NCBI GenBank assembly: GCA_019247715.1
Contig: JAFBAO010000085.1
Span: 1-55,840 of the forward strand
Length of the DNA stretch: 55,840 nt
From: Caulobacteraceae bacterium
Lineage (GTDB): Bacteria; Pseudomonadota; Alphaproteobacteria; Caulobacterales; Caulobacteraceae
Direction: 5' to 3'
This document shows positions 26,969 through 37,511 of this stretch, piece by piece. Numbering within the stretch: position 1 is the first letter of the stretch; each line of letters starts with the position of its first letter. The notes under the pieces are model-generated. The model was not told the DNA's origin. It saw nothing but the letters and a program-made list of their open reading frames with translations, and searched no databases. The position numbers and the translations under genes are program-made.

Positions 26969-28138
26969 TCAGGCGGGGGAGAGCTCGGCGGCCAGGGTCG
27001 CGAAGGCCCAGTCGAGCCAGGGCGTCAGCGCCCGCAGGTCGTCCGCCTCCACGGTGGCCCCGCACCAGATGCGCAGCCCGGGCGGCGCGTCGCGATAGCC
27101 GCCGATGTCGAGGGCCACGCCTTCCTTCTCCAGGAGCCCGGCCAGGCGCTTGGCGAAATCGGCCTGGGCGTCGGGCGCCAGGGCCGCGACCTTGGGATCG
27201 ATCACGCTGAGGCACACCGAGGTGTTGGAGCGGATCGCCGGATCGGCGGCCAGGAAGCCGACCCAGGGGGCCTTGGCGACCCAGGCCTCCAGCACCTTCA
27301 GGTTCTCGTCGGCCCGGCGCGCGAGCTCGGCGAGGCCGCCGATGGACGCCGCCCACTTCAGGGCGTCCAGATAGTCTTCGACACAGAGCATCGACGGCGT
27401 GTTGATCGTGGAGCCTTCGAATATCTCGAGGTTGACCTTGCCGCCCTTGGTGAGGCGGAAGATCTTGGGCATCGGCCAAGGCGGCGCGTAGGTCTCCAGG
27501 CGCTGCACCGCCCGGGGCGAGAGGATCAGCACGCCGTGGGCCGCCTCCCCGCCGAGCGCCTTCTGCCAGGAGAAGGTCACCACATCGAGCTTGGGCCAAT
27601 CGAGGGCTTGCGCGAAGCAGGCGCTGGTGGCGTCGCAGATGGCCAGGCCCTCGCGATCGGCGGCGATGAAGTCGGCGTTCGGAACCCGGACCCCGGAGGT
27701 GGTGCCGTTCCAGGTGAAGACCAGATCGGCGTCGGAACGCACCTTGGAAAGGTCGGGAAGCGCGCCGTAGGGCGCATCCAGCACCTCCGCCTGGAGCTTG
27801 AGCTGTTTGACGACGTCGGTGACCCAGTCCTTACCGAAGCTCTCGAAGGCGAGGAGCTGGACCGGCCGCGGCCCGAGCAGCGACCAGAGCGCCATTTCCA
27901 CCGCGCCGGTGTCCGACGCCGGCACGATGCCGATCAGATAGTCGGCGGGGACCTGCAGCAACTGCCGGGTCTGGTCGATGGCGGCCTGAAGGCGCGCCTT
28001 GCCGGGCTTCGAGCGGTGCGAGCGGCCTAGGACCGCGGACCTCAGGTTTTCGGGGGACCATCCGGGGCGCTTGGCGCAGGGGCCGGAGGAAAATTCGGGG
28101 CGCGCCGGCCGCATGGCCGGCTTGGCGAGGGTATTCAC
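26969..28138 (-). CDS. serC: Phosphoserine aminotransferase
   Basis: 389 residues from the GTG at 28138, which has GGGAG 8 bases upstream; an ATG at 28150 lies inside a leader hairpin and is less likely. The start region carries [18 protein letters not shown], typical of alphaproteobacterial SerC. The PLP Lys is in [13 protein letters not shown]. It converts 3-phosphohydroxypyruvate to phosphoserine, second in the pathway after SerA, and serA follows 101 bp downstream. A structured leader with two hairpins covers its ribosome-binding region. Confidence 0.95.
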   Translation of the reverse strand: MNTLAKPAMRPARPEFSSGPCAKRPGWSPENLRSAVLGRSHRSKPGKARLQAAIDQTRQLLQVPADYLIGIVPASDTGAVEMALWSLLGPRPVQLLAFESFGKDWVTDVVKQLKLQAEVLDAPYGALPDLSKVRSDADLVFTWNGTTSGVRVPNADFIAADREGLAICDATSACFAQALDWPKLDVVTFSWQKALGGEAAHGVLILSPRAVQRLETYAPPWPMPKIFRLTKGGKVNLEIFEGSTINTPSMLCVEDYLDALKWAASIGGLAELARRADENLKVLEAWVAKAPWVGFLAADPAIRSNTSVCLSVIDPKVAALAPDAQADFAKRLAGLLEKEGVALDIGGYRDAPPGLRIWCGATVEADDLRALTPWLDWAFATLAAELSPA

Positions 28139-28190
28139 AGCGATGTCTCCCATCCTTGCAGATGGGCTGCGCCCCGTTGGGAGGGCGTGG
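28139..28190 (-). promoter_or_regulatory. serC leader RNA motif (two hairpins)
   Basis: On the minus strand two hairpins lie back to back just upstream of the serC GTG: CGCCC-loop-GGGGCG (28170-28187) and CCCATC-TGCAAG-GATGGG (28149-28166). The 3' arm of the second overlaps the GGGAG Shine-Dalgarno. Position and structure agree with the serC RNA motif reported upstream of serC in Alphaproteobacteria. The ligand or regulator of that motif is unknown. Confidence 0.75.
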
Positions 28191-28238
28191 CCCGCCGCGG
28201 AAGAACCTCGGTTTGCGCCAATAGGCAAGTAAAAGTTT

Positions 28239-28721
28239 TCAGACGCGCGCCAGCAGCTGCTGACGGCGCGCGGCCCGCTCGGCGTCCTCGCGCGCCAGGG
28301 CCTTGCGTCTTCGCGCCCCGGTAACCAAGCCGGTGACGATGCAGGTGATGATGCCCCAGTCGCAGGTGTTGTTGATCCAGGCGTGGACCCTATCCTGAGG
28401 CAGCTCCATGACCAGATAGTAGGCGTGCAGGCTGAACAGCGCCGACTGAAGCATCATGGTCGCCCCCAGCCACAACGCAGCGAAGCGGACCGCGAGCAGC
28501 AGGAGAACCACGGACGAGATGAAGTCGACCGCGAGCACGATCGATTCCGCGCCGGTGTCGCCGAACCTCGGATGTATGATGAATTGGGCGACTTCCACCG
28601 CCAGGTGGGTCAGCCCCGCATATCGAACCGCCGCGTCGCCCTTCCAGAAGGTCGCAACCGTGAGGAGGACGGCCCCCACCAGCAGAACATAGACCAGTAC
28701 ATGGTGGCCAAGGATATACAT
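28239..28721 (-). CDS. Hypothetical four-helix membrane protein
   Basis: 160 residues from the ATG at 28721. Four hydrophobic segments are visible (about 7-25, 38-50, 64-86 and 120-136), with charged loops and a basic, Arg-rich cytosolic tail ([17 protein letters not shown]). No family is recognised. The AGAGG in front of the start is buried in an 11-bp hairpin with a UUCG loop, which suggests translational control. It is followed by serC 100 bp downstream on the same strand but probably not in the same operon, because serC has its own leader. Confidence 0.7.
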   Translation of the reverse strand: MYILGHHVLVYVLLVGAVLLTVATFWKGDAAVRYAGLTHLAVEVAQFIIHPRFGDTGAESIVLAVDFISSVVLLLLAVRFAALWLGATMMLQSALFSLHAYYLVMELPQDRVHAWINNTCDWGIITCIVTGLVTGARRRKALAREDAERAARRQQLLARV

Positions 28722-28726
28722 GCATT

Positions 28727-28752
28727 GCGCCTCTAACCGAAGCTAGAGGCGC
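28727..28752 (-). promoter_or_regulatory. Shine-Dalgarno-sequestering UUCG hairpin
   Basis: On the minus strand GCGCCTCTA and TAGAGGCGC pair perfectly around GCUUCGGU, giving a C(UUCG)G tetraloop on an approximately 11-bp stem. The 3' arm holds the AGAGG that would serve the ATG at 28721. No U-tract follows, so it is not an ordinary terminator. Confidence 0.65.
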
Positions 28753-28755
28753 AAA

Positions 28756-28777
28756 ACAGTTAAGTTATCGCAACTGT
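28756..28777 (-). terminator. Possible weak terminator after the coiled-coil gene
   Basis: On the minus strand ACAGTT and AACTGT pair across a 10-nt loop and are followed by TTTTG (counting the last T of the arm), starting 6 bases after the stop at 28783. The stem is short and AT-rich, so efficiency is doubtful. Confidence 0.35.
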
Positions 28778-28782
28778 GTCGG

Positions 28783-29109
28783 TTAAGCGACTTCGCGCAG
28801 GCCGGCGACAGGCGTAGCTTCTTCGAGCTTGTCTTCGCCCATCTTGGTGCGGATGCCGAGCCGGAGCTTCAGCTCGTTGAGCTCGCCGTGCGCTTCCACC
28901 ATGGCGGTGCGCGCTTCCGACAGCGCCGCGATGGCGGCCGCCACCTTGGCGATGGACGGATCGCTGGACGTCGCCGCGATGCTGAGCTCGCGACGGGCGC
29001 GGACCATGTCCGACATCAGCTCGGTGGCGTCGGCGATCGCCTCGTCCACCGCATGTTCGGTCGCGAGCAACTTCGTCGCAACACGCCGGGCAACCAATAT
29101 CTTTTCCAC
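28783..29109 (-). CDS. Hypothetical helical protein
   Basis: 108 residues from the ATG at 29109, no recognised family. Almost the whole chain is predicted helical with heptad-like Ala/Leu spacing (A-T-K-L-L-A-T-E-H-A-V-D-E-A-I onward), ending in a short polar tail; no membrane segment or signal. A coiled-coil or helical bundle protein is likely. It is divergent from the hybrid histidine kinase, with 147 bp between the two starts that contain a TTTAC-C-GTAAA palindrome. A link to that kinase is possible only by position. Confidence 0.65.
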   Translation of the reverse strand: MEKILVARRVATKLLATEHAVDEAIADATELMSDMVRARRELSIAATSSDPSIAKVAAAIAALSEARTAMVEAHGELNELKLRLGIRTKMGEDKLEEATPVAGLREVA

Positions 29110-29137
29110 TGCGATATCCCTTCACCCCAAGGAATGA

Positions 29138-29148
29138 TTTACCGTAAA
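29138..29148. promoter_or_regulatory. Palindrome TTTAC-C-GTAAA in divergent promoter region
   Basis: An 11-bp perfect odd palindrome in an AT-rich patch between the helical-protein gene and the histidine kinase, 29 bases upstream of the former's ATG. It has the look of a dimer-binding operator; no regulator can be named. Confidence 0.35.
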
Positions 29149-29256
29149 TGAAACCTTAAAACCTGTCCATTGGAAAAAGCTTGGGGAGAAGCGAAGCGTT
29201 AGGAATGCGGGAGGTATAGCGAAGGCTAGGGTGCGGTATTTCCGCACACGTTAACT

Positions 29257-31124
<1,868 letters not shown>

Positions 31125-31128
<4 letters not shown>

Positions 31129-31958
31129 AGCGCGATCCGTAGCTTCGCCGCGGCCACCGTCACCGCCGCGCCGCCGATCAGCACCCGCGCGCCGCGGTCC
31201 TCGCACAGCAGGTCGGCTCCGCGGCCGGGATACGCCTGATGGAACGCCAGCCGCGCCCGTCCGATTTTCGCCGCGAACAAGGGCGCGACCAGACAGCAAT
31301 ATGAGCCGGTGGCGGGATCCTCGGGGATCCCCGATCCCGGCGCGAAGAACCGGCTGACAACATCGTAGGCGCTGCCTGCCGCGGCCAAGGCGGCGACGCC
31401 GACATTACCCGGCCGGGAAGCGGCCGAACCCATCCGGGCGAGCGCGGCGATGTCGGGGGCGAGCGTGCGCACCGCCTCCTCGCTGCGCAGCACCGCCACG
31501 AGATATTGAGCGGCCCAGACTTCCAGAGGCTCGGCGCCCAGCGCGGCGGCGAGTCCGGGCGGAACCTCGACCTGTCGCGGCGGATCGGCCGGGAAGTCCA
31601 TCGCATAGCCCGCCCCCGCGCGCCCCACCACGAGCGGCCCCGACCGGGTCTCGAAGGTGACGCTGTCCGTCTCCACGTCCAATTCCTCGAAGAGGACGTG
31701 GGCGCTGGCGAGGGTCGCGTGGCCGCAGAGCGGAACCTCCACCGTGGGGGTGAACCAACGCAGTGAGAAGCGCGCCGGGTCGGAGCCCTTGAGCAGGAAG
31801 GCCGTTTCGGCCTGGTTGTTCTCGGCCGCCAGCGCCTGCATCCGCGCAGGCGCAGGCCAGGCGTCCAGCGGCTCGACCACGCAGGCGGGGTTGCCGCGGA
31901 AGGGCTCGGCGGCGAAGGCGTCGACGGTCCACTGGCGCATGGCGACAAATCCGTTCAT
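31125..31958 (-). CDS. PhzF-family isomerase/epimerase
   Basis: 277 residues. It has the PhzF opening [17 protein letters not shown], then N-N-Q-A-E-T-A-F (the Glu is the catalytic acid in PhzF), [21 protein letters not shown] and D-P-A-T-G-S near the end. The two-lobed diaminopimelate-epimerase fold is therefore complete. Only some members make phenazines; most have unknown substrates, and no other phenazine genes are present. The ATG at 31958 is used; 31940 is an in-frame alternative. Confidence 0.92.
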
Positions 31959-32062
31959 CGGCGCGGGAGCACGGCGGCGGCTACAGGATCAGCGACCCCT
32001 TGGCGAGCTTCAACTTGGGCCGCGCGCATCGGCGGATGGAGATCCGGGCCTCGACCGGCGCC

Positions 32063-32632
32063 CTAATCCTCGATCCGGAGCTCCGGCCACCGGGCCTTGA
32101 CCCGGGCGGCGGCCGCCGCGAACCCGGCGGTGGCACGCAGCGGATTGGGCCGCAGGCGCAATGCGAAGAGATCGTCCAGGCCGAATGGGGCGATCACGGT
32201 GAGGGCGCCGCTCGACTCGAGGCGCACGCCCACCGCGAACAGCGGGCTCACGAACCGCTCCACCGCCTCGGCGCTGCAGCCGAGCGGCGCGTAGGGCTCG
32301 TCGAACCTGCCTTCGAACCAGAGGTGGACACGGGCCTGATTGCGGACCTCCACCATCGTCTTCAATGGCGGCTCGAGAGCGGCCGCGGCGCGCCGGATCA
32401 CCGCGTCCTCGGCATCGTACGAGAGATCGGAGGCGTCGTGGTAGACGAGGTCGTAGTCCTTGATCCCATAGTCGACGTCGCGGCCGGTGAGGCTGTTGAG
32501 CACGCGCTGATACACGGCCCCGGAAACGACCAGCCAGTCCGGAAGGTCGAGGCCGCGCGCGACCGACAACACATGCATCAGATTCGGCGCGGCGCGGACG
32601 ATCGCCTCCAAGCGATCTTGAAGCGCGCTCAC
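32063..32632 (-). CDS. Nucleotidyltransferase-like protein (NTP_transf_6 family)
   Basis: 189 residues from a GTG at 32632 that overlaps the thiD stop as GTGA, indicating translational coupling. The signature V-V-S-G-A-V-Y-Q-R-V-L-N followed by G-I-K-D-Y-D-L-V-Y-H-D is that of the family formerly called DUF925, related to polymerase-beta nucleotidyltransferases; the D-Y-D pair stands for the metal-binding acids. The usual glycine-rich G-S/A-G motif is partly changed. The substrate is unknown. It is the last gene of the ftsH-folP-thiD run. Confidence 0.82.
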   Translation of the reverse strand: MSALQDRLEAIVRAAPNLMHVLSVARGLDLPDWLVVSGAVYQRVLNSLTGRDVDYGIKDYDLVYHDASDLSYDAEDAVIRRAAAALEPPLKTMVEVRNQARVHLWFEGRFDEPYAPLGCSAEAVERFVSPLFAVGVRLESSGALTVIAPFGLDDLFALRLRPNPLRATAGFAAAAARVKARWPELRIED

Positions 32633-33432
32633 CGGTCCGTCAGCGGCCAGCCGTGGCCCAGCGGCCCGGCGCCGGCGCCGAATCCCGGCGCGCGCCGGAT
32701 GGCTTCGGCGACGTAGGCGAAGGCGCGGCGGACGGCGGCCTCCAGCGTCAGGCCCTGGGCGAGGCCCACGGCGCAGGCGCTGGCGAGCGTGCAACCGGTG
32801 CCGTGGGTGTGACGGGTTTGGGTCCGCTCGCCTTCCAGCAGAACCTCGCCCGCGGGGCTCGCCAGCAGGTCGACCACCCGCGCACCCGGGATGTGGCCGC
32901 CCTTGAGCAGCACGGCCCGCGCGCCGGCCGCGAGCAGGGCGTCGGCGGCCCGGCGCTGATCGTCGAGGCTCAGCACCTCGATGCCGGTCAGGGCATGGGC
33001 CTCCACCGCGTTCGGGGTGAGCAACGCGGCCCGCGGGACGAGCTCGGCCTTCAGCAAGGCCTCGGCCTCGGGCGTCAGCAGCCGTGCGCCGCTGGACGCG
33101 GCGAGCACCGGGTCGACCACCGTCGGGATCTCGGGAACGCTCGCCAGCACCTCGACCACCGCCCGCAGCGTCCGCGCATCGCCGAGCATGCCGGTCTTGA
33201 TCGCATCGGCGCCGATGTCGTCCAGCACCGCGCGGGCCTGGGCCGCGACGATCTCGGCGGGGATCGGATGCACGGCGGCCACACGGAGGGTGTTCTGGAC
33301 GGTGACGGCGGTCACGGCCGTGGCCCCATAGCCCCCGAGCGCGGTGACGGTCTTGATGTCGGCCTGGATCCCCGCGCCGCCGCCGCTGTCGGAGCCGCCG
33401 ATGGCGAGGACGCGGCCCTTCCCCTCAACCAT
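32629..33432 (-). CDS. thiD: Hydroxymethylpyrimidine/phosphomethylpyrimidine kinase
   Basis: 267 residues from the ATG at 33432. It begins V-L-A-I-G-G-S-D-S-G-G-G-A-G-I-Q-A-D-I-K, the diagnostic ThiD segment, with K-T-G-M-L-G-D, V-D-P-V-L-A-A-S-S-G and the C-terminal H-T-H-G-T-G-C-T-L-A-S-A anion hole and catalytic Cys motif. It phosphorylates HMP and HMP-P for thiamine synthesis. The start overlaps the folP stop by 8 bases and the stop overlaps the nucleotidyltransferase start. No TPP riboswitch is seen because the gene is internal to an operon. Confidence 0.95.
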   Translation of the reverse strand: MVEGKGRVLAIGGSDSGGGAGIQADIKTVTALGGYGATAVTAVTVQNTLRVAAVHPIPAEIVAAQARAVLDDIGADAIKTGMLGDARTLRAVVEVLASVPEIPTVVDPVLAASSGARLLTPEAEALLKAELVPRAALLTPNAVEAHALTGIEVLSLDDQRRAADALLAAGARAVLLKGGHIPGARVVDLLASPAGEVLLEGERTQTRHTHGTGCTLASACAVGLAQGLTLEAAVRRAFAYVAEAIRRAPGFGAGAGPLGHGWPLTDR

Positions 33433-34237
33433 CGCCCCGCGCCTCTTCGATCGCCGCGGCCACGGCCAGCGCCTGGCGGGTGGCGGCGACATCGTGCACG
33501 CGCAGCGCCGCCGCGCCCCTCGCCGCGGCGGCCAGGGCCACTGCCAGCGAGCCGCCCAACCGGCCGGCCTCCCCGGCGCCGTCGCCGGCGGTGCGGGCGA
33601 TGAAGCTCTTGCGGCTGGCGCCGACCAGCACCGGGATACCGAGCAAGGCCAGCCGGTCCAGCCGGGCGATCAGCATCAGATTGTGGCGCCGGGTCTTGCC
33701 GAACCCGATCCCGGGGTCGATCCAGATCTTCGACCGGGCGATCCCGGCGGCGACGGCGGCCTCGACGCGCCCGCCGAGGTAGGCGGCGACCTCGGCGACC
33801 ACGTCGTCGTACTGGGGCGCGGCCTGCATGGTCGAAGGCGTTCCGCGCATGTGCATGAGCACCACCCCGCAGCCGAGCTCGGCGGCGAGCGCCAGGCTGC
33901 GCGGCGATCCCTCCAGGGCGGTGACGTCGTTCCAGACCGTCGCGCCCGCCGCGGCGGCCGCGCGGGCGACGCCGGGCTTCATGGTGTCGACCGAGATGGG
34001 CCTGTCGGTGCGGGCCCGGAGCGCTTCGATCACCGGGATGATGCGGCGGATCTCCTCGCCCTCGGCCACGGGCTCAGCGCCCGGGCGGGTGGACTCGCCG
34101 CCCACGTCCAGGAGGTCGGCGCCCTCGGCGAGCAGCTGCTCGCCGTGCGCGGCGGCCGCCCCAGGATCGAGATGCAGCCCGCCGTCGGAGAAGCTGTCCG
34201 GCGTGACGTTGACGATCCCCATGATCAGCGGGCGCAT
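33425..34237 (-). CDS. folP: Dihydropteroate synthase
   Basis: 270 residues from the ATG at 34237 (M-R-P-L-I-M-G-I-V-N-V-T-P-D-S-F-S-D-G-G). An in-frame TTG at 34270 overlaps the ftsH stop as TTGA and is a real alternative, adding 11 residues. Other family marks are D-V-G-G-E-S-T-R-P-G, I-S-V-D-T-M-K, W-N-D-V-T-A-L and W-I-D-P-G-I-G-F-G-K. It joins p-aminobenzoate to the pterin diphosphate in folate synthesis and is the sulfonamide target. The gene follows ftsH directly, an arrangement also seen in other bacteria. Confidence 0.95.
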   Translation of the reverse strand: MRPLIMGIVNVTPDSFSDGGLHLDPGAAAAHGEQLLAEGADLLDVGGESTRPGAEPVAEGEEIRRIIPVIEALRARTDRPISVDTMKPGVARAAAAAGATVWNDVTALEGSPRSLALAAELGCGVVLMHMRGTPSTMQAAPQYDDVVAEVAAYLGGRVEAAVAAGIARSKIWIDPGIGFGKTRRHNLMLIARLDRLALLGIPVLVGASRKSFIARTAGDGAGEAGRLGGSLAVALAAAARGAAALRVHDVAATRQALAVAAAIEEARGDG

Positions 34238-34266
34238 AAGCGCGCCGCCGGCGTGGGGCGCGCCGC

Positions 34267-36186
34267 TCAAGCCGGTTCCGGGCTCGCGGCCGGTCCGGGC
34301 TTGGGCGCGTGCAGGGGCCGGGGCGTCAGCGGCACCGAGGCCCTGGGCCCTGGCGGCGCCTTGATCTCCGGATCCTCGCGGCGCGGCGGGATCCCCTTGA
34401 GCACCCCCACGATCTCGTCGCCGCTCAGGGTCTCGTACTCGAGCAGCGACTTGGCCAGGGTGTGCAGGTCCTCCAGCTTCTCCGTGAGGATGCGTCGGGC
34501 TTCCTCGAGCCCCGCCTGGGTGAGCCGCTTGACCTCGGCGTCGATGATCCGGGCGGTCTCCTCCGAGACATTCTGGTTGCGCGCCACCGAGTGGCCGAGG
34601 AACACCTCTTCCTGGTTCTCGCCGTACTCAACGACGCCCAGGGATTCCGAATAGCCCCACTTGGTGACCATGGCCCGGGCGAGCTTGGTGGCCTGGCTGA
34701 TGTCGGAGCTGGCGCCCGAGGTGACCTTGTCGCGCCCGAAGATCAGCTCCTCGGCGACCCGGCCGCCGTAGAGGATGGCGAGGCGCGAGGTCATCTGCTC
34801 GAAGCTCATGGAGAGCTTGTCGCGCTCGGGGAGCTGCATGACCATGCCGAGCGCCCGGCCGCGCGGGATGATGGTCGCCTTGTGCACCGGATCGGTGGCC
34901 GGCACGTTCAGCGCCACCAGGGCGTGGCCGCCCTCATGATAGGCGGTCATGCGCTTCTCGTCCTCGGTCATCACCATGGACTTGCGCTCGGCGCCCATCA
35001 TCACCTTGTCCTTGGCCTCCTCGAAGTCGTGCTGGGTGACCATCCGCCGGTTCTTGCGGGCGGCCATCAGCGCGGCCTCGTTGACCAGGTTAGCGAGGTC
35101 CGCGCCGGAGAATCCGGGGGTGCCGCGGGCAATCACCTTGACGTCCACGTCGGCGGCCAGCGGCACGTTGCGCATGTGGACCCGAAGGATCCGCTCGCGC
35201 CCCACGATGTCGGGGTTCGGCACCACCACCTGGCGGTCGAAGCGGCCGGGGCGCAGCAGCGCCGGGTCGAGCACGTCGGGCCGGTTGGTGGAGGCGATGA
35301 CGATGATCCCCTCGTTGGGATCGAAGCCGTCCATCTCCACCAAGAGCTGGTTGAGGGTCTGCTCGCGTTCGTCGTTGCCGCCGCCGAGGCCGGCGCCGCG
35401 ATGGCGGCCCACCGCGTCGATCTCGTCGATGAAGATGATGCAGGGCGCGTTCTTCTTGGCCTGCTCGAACATGTCGCGCACCCGGCTGGCGCCCACGCCC
35501 ACGAACATCTCAACGAAGTCCGAGCCCGAGATGTAGAAGAAGGGCACCCCCGCCTCGCCGGCCACCGCGCGCCCGAGCAAGGTCTTGCCGGTGCCGGGCG
35601 GGCCGACCATCAAGGCGCCCTTGGGGATCTTGCCGCCCAGCCGCTGGAACTTGGCCGGATCCTTCAGGAAGTCGACGATCTCGGTGAGGTCTTCCTTGGC
35701 CTCGTCGACGCCGGCGACGTCGTCGAAGGTCACGCGATTCTTATTCTCCGTGAGCAGCCTGGCCTTGGACTTGCCAAAGCCCATGGCGCCGCGCGCGCCG
35801 CCCTGCATCTGGCGCATGACGAAGAACCAGGCGCCCACCAGCAGCAGGATCGGCAGTGCCTGCATCAGCAGGGTCAGCAGCATGCTGGGGCCGGGCGACT
35901 GGAAGTCGAACTTGACGCCCTTGGCCTTGAGGGCCGCCTCCAGCTGGGGGTCGTTGTCCGCCGGACCCACCACGTGCCAGACGCGGTTCTCCCGGTCATG
36001 GGCCTCGATGCTCGGGCCGTGGATGGTTACCGAACCGATGTCGTTCTGGTCGACCTTGGTCAGCAGGTCCGAATAGGCCAGCTCCTGGGGACCGACGCCC
36101 CCTCGGGTTTGGCTCTGCATTACGCTGAAGACGACGACCACGGCGGTCAGTATCACCGCCCAGATCGCCAGGTTGCGCCAGTTCAT
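34267..36186 (-). CDS. ftsH: ATP-dependent zinc metalloprotease FtsH
   Basis: 639 residues. Two membrane helices (about 5-23 and 102-122) flank a periplasmic domain. The AAA+ module has Walker A G-P-P-G-T-G-K-T at 195-202, Walker B I-I-F-I-D-E-I-D and an SRH with arginine fingers (R-P-G-R-F-D-R). The protease domain has H-E-G-G-H as the zinc site. The Pro-rich C-terminal tail is an extension. It is a hexameric inner-membrane protease degrading damaged membrane proteins and regulators. The ATG at 36186 is 62 bp after the tilS stop. Confidence 0.97.
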   Translation of the reverse strand: MNWRNLAIWAVILTAVVVVFSVMQSQTRGGVGPQELAYSDLLTKVDQNDIGSVTIHGPSIEAHDRENRVWHVVGPADNDPQLEAALKAKGVKFDFQSPGPSMLLTLLMQALPILLLVGAWFFVMRQMQGGARGAMGFGKSKARLLTENKNRVTFDDVAGVDEAKEDLTEIVDFLKDPAKFQRLGGKIPKGALMVGPPGTGKTLLGRAVAGEAGVPFFYISGSDFVEMFVGVGASRVRDMFEQAKKNAPCIIFIDEIDAVGRHRGAGLGGGNDEREQTLNQLLVEMDGFDPNEGIIVIASTNRPDVLDPALLRPGRFDRQVVVPNPDIVGRERILRVHMRNVPLAADVDVKVIARGTPGFSGADLANLVNEAALMAARKNRRMVTQHDFEEAKDKVMMGAERKSMVMTEDEKRMTAYHEGGHALVALNVPATDPVHKATIIPRGRALGMVMQLPERDKLSMSFEQMTSRLAILYGGRVAEELIFGRDKVTSGASSDISQATKLARAMVTKWGYSESLGVVEYGENQEEVFLGHSVARNQNVSEETARIIDAEVKRLTQAGLEEARRILTEKLEDLHTLAKSLLEYETLSGDEIVGVLKGIPPRREDPEIKAPPGPRASVPLTPRPLHAPKPGPAASPEPA

Positions 36187-36248
36187 TCCATCGGCCTCAC
36201 GCGCTTACGCTCCTTAATCTAGGAGTTCGCGTCCCGGTTTGCCACGCG

Positions 36249-37511
36249 TTACAACGACGCCTCGTCGTCCACGCCCCCGAGGGCGGCCAAGAGCCGCATC
36301 CGGGACAGCGGCCGGGCCCGCACCGGACCATCCTCGTCGAAGAGGAGAAGACGCGTCTCGTCGCCGCGGATCGCCGCCGGCGCCGCCGCCCGGACAGCCG
36401 GCGCGAGGGCCGCCAGCCGCTCGCGCTCGGGGCGCGCAAGTCTGGAGGCGATTCCCCGGACCGGCCGCACGCGCCAACCGGGCGCCGTGCAGGCGAGCTC
36501 GAAGCGGCCATCGAAGACGCTGAGGCCCAGGGCGACCGGCGCCGGCTCCAGCCCCACTCGGACGAGCTCGCCCGGCTCGCGGCAAAAGCGCACTCGCCCG
36601 CCCCGCGCCTCGATGCGCGCCCCCGCCAAGCACGCGGTGAGATCCTGGGGGCCGGCGAGCCGCGCCAGCAGGCGCTCGGCGGCCTCGCCGCGCGGCGGCC
36701 TTTCCCCGCCGGCCGCGCAGAGGCAAAGGGCGCCGAGCAGCGCCCTGGCGCCCGCCCCGCGAAAGAGCTCACGGGGCGCCTCGAGCTCCCCGCCGGCGCC
36801 CTCGGCCACCTCCGAGAGCCCGCAGACCGGAGCCGTCGGGGGCCCGTCGCTTTCCGGGGCGCCATCCTGGGCGTCGGCGCCGCCTTCGGCCAGCCGCCGC
36901 CGGGCCCTGGTCCTGGCGAAGCGGTCGTCGTCGTTGGCGGGATCTTCGATCCACGCCTCGCCGAGCGCGCCGAGCGCCTGGCGCAGGGCGGCGCGCCGGC
37001 TCCAAAGCAGCGGGCGCAGAAGGAAGACGCCCCGCCCCTCCGGCCAGACCGGCGAAGGGGACCACGGCCGCGGCGAGGGGACCGAAGCGCCGGCCGCCCG
37101 CATGAGCGCGCATTCGCGCACATCGTCGGCGGTGTGGCCCAGGAGGATGACGCGCGCTCCGGCCTCGCGGGCGGCGGCGGCGAGCAGCCGGTGGCGCGCC
37201 GATCGCGCCTTCGCCTGCAGGCCGGCGGCCGGCTTTTCGCCCTTCCACCTCAGGACCCGGGCCGCGACCCCGAGCGCGGCGGCGCGCTCGCAGGCGATCT
37301 TGGCCCAGGCGGCGCTGCGGTCCGAAAGCCCGTGGTCGACGGTGAGCGCGATCAGCCTGCGGCCGGCGCCATCCGCCCAGCGCCGCGCGGCGTGGAGCAG
37401 CGCCACCGAATCGCCGCCGCCCGAGAGGGCTACGGCCACCGGCGCCCCGGCCGGGCCGTTCAGGCGCGCGAAACCGGAGAGATCGAACGCCGCTTGGGGG
37501 TTCAGCCGCAC
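36249..37511 (-). CDS. tilS: tRNA(Ile)-lysidine synthetase
   Basis: 420 residues from a GTG at 37511 that overlaps the cpoB 3' end by 10 bases. The PP-loop ATP pyrophosphatase motif S-G-G-G-D-S is at 30-35, followed by L-I-A-L-T-V-D-H-G-L-S and L-L-G-H-T-A-D-D. It changes C34 of the CAU-anticodon tRNA-Ile to lysidine, which is essential for reading AUA codons. The C-terminal half is Arg-rich and poorly conserved, as usual for the family. It sits between cpoB and ftsH in the same orientation. Confidence 0.93.
   Translation of the reverse strand: MRLNPQAAFDLSGFARLNGPAGAPVAVALSGGGDSVALLHAARRWADGAGRRLIALTVDHGLSDRSAAWAKIACERAAALGVAARVLRWKGEKPAAGLQAKARSARHRLLAAAAREAGARVILLGHTADDVRECALMRAAGASVPSPRPWSPSPVWPEGRGVFLLRPLLWSRRAALRQALGALGEAWIEDPANDDDRFARTRARRRLAEGGADAQDGAPESDGPPTAPVCGLSEVAEGAGGELEAPRELFRGAGARALLGALCLCAAGGERPPRGEAAERLLARLAGPQDLTACLAGARIEARGGRVRFCREPGELVRVGLEPAPVALGLSVFDGRFELACTAPGWRVRPVRGIASRLARPERERLAALAPAVRAAAPAAIRGDETRLLLFDEDGPVRARPLSRMRLLAALGGVDDEASL

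Noticed and set aside
32629..33492. TPP riboswitch upstream of thiD
   Set aside because: The region upstream is the folP coding sequence and no thi-box structure is visible.
34309..36222. 637-codon plus-strand frame opposite ftsH
   Set aside because: Antisense to a highly conserved gene; composition typical of shadow frames.
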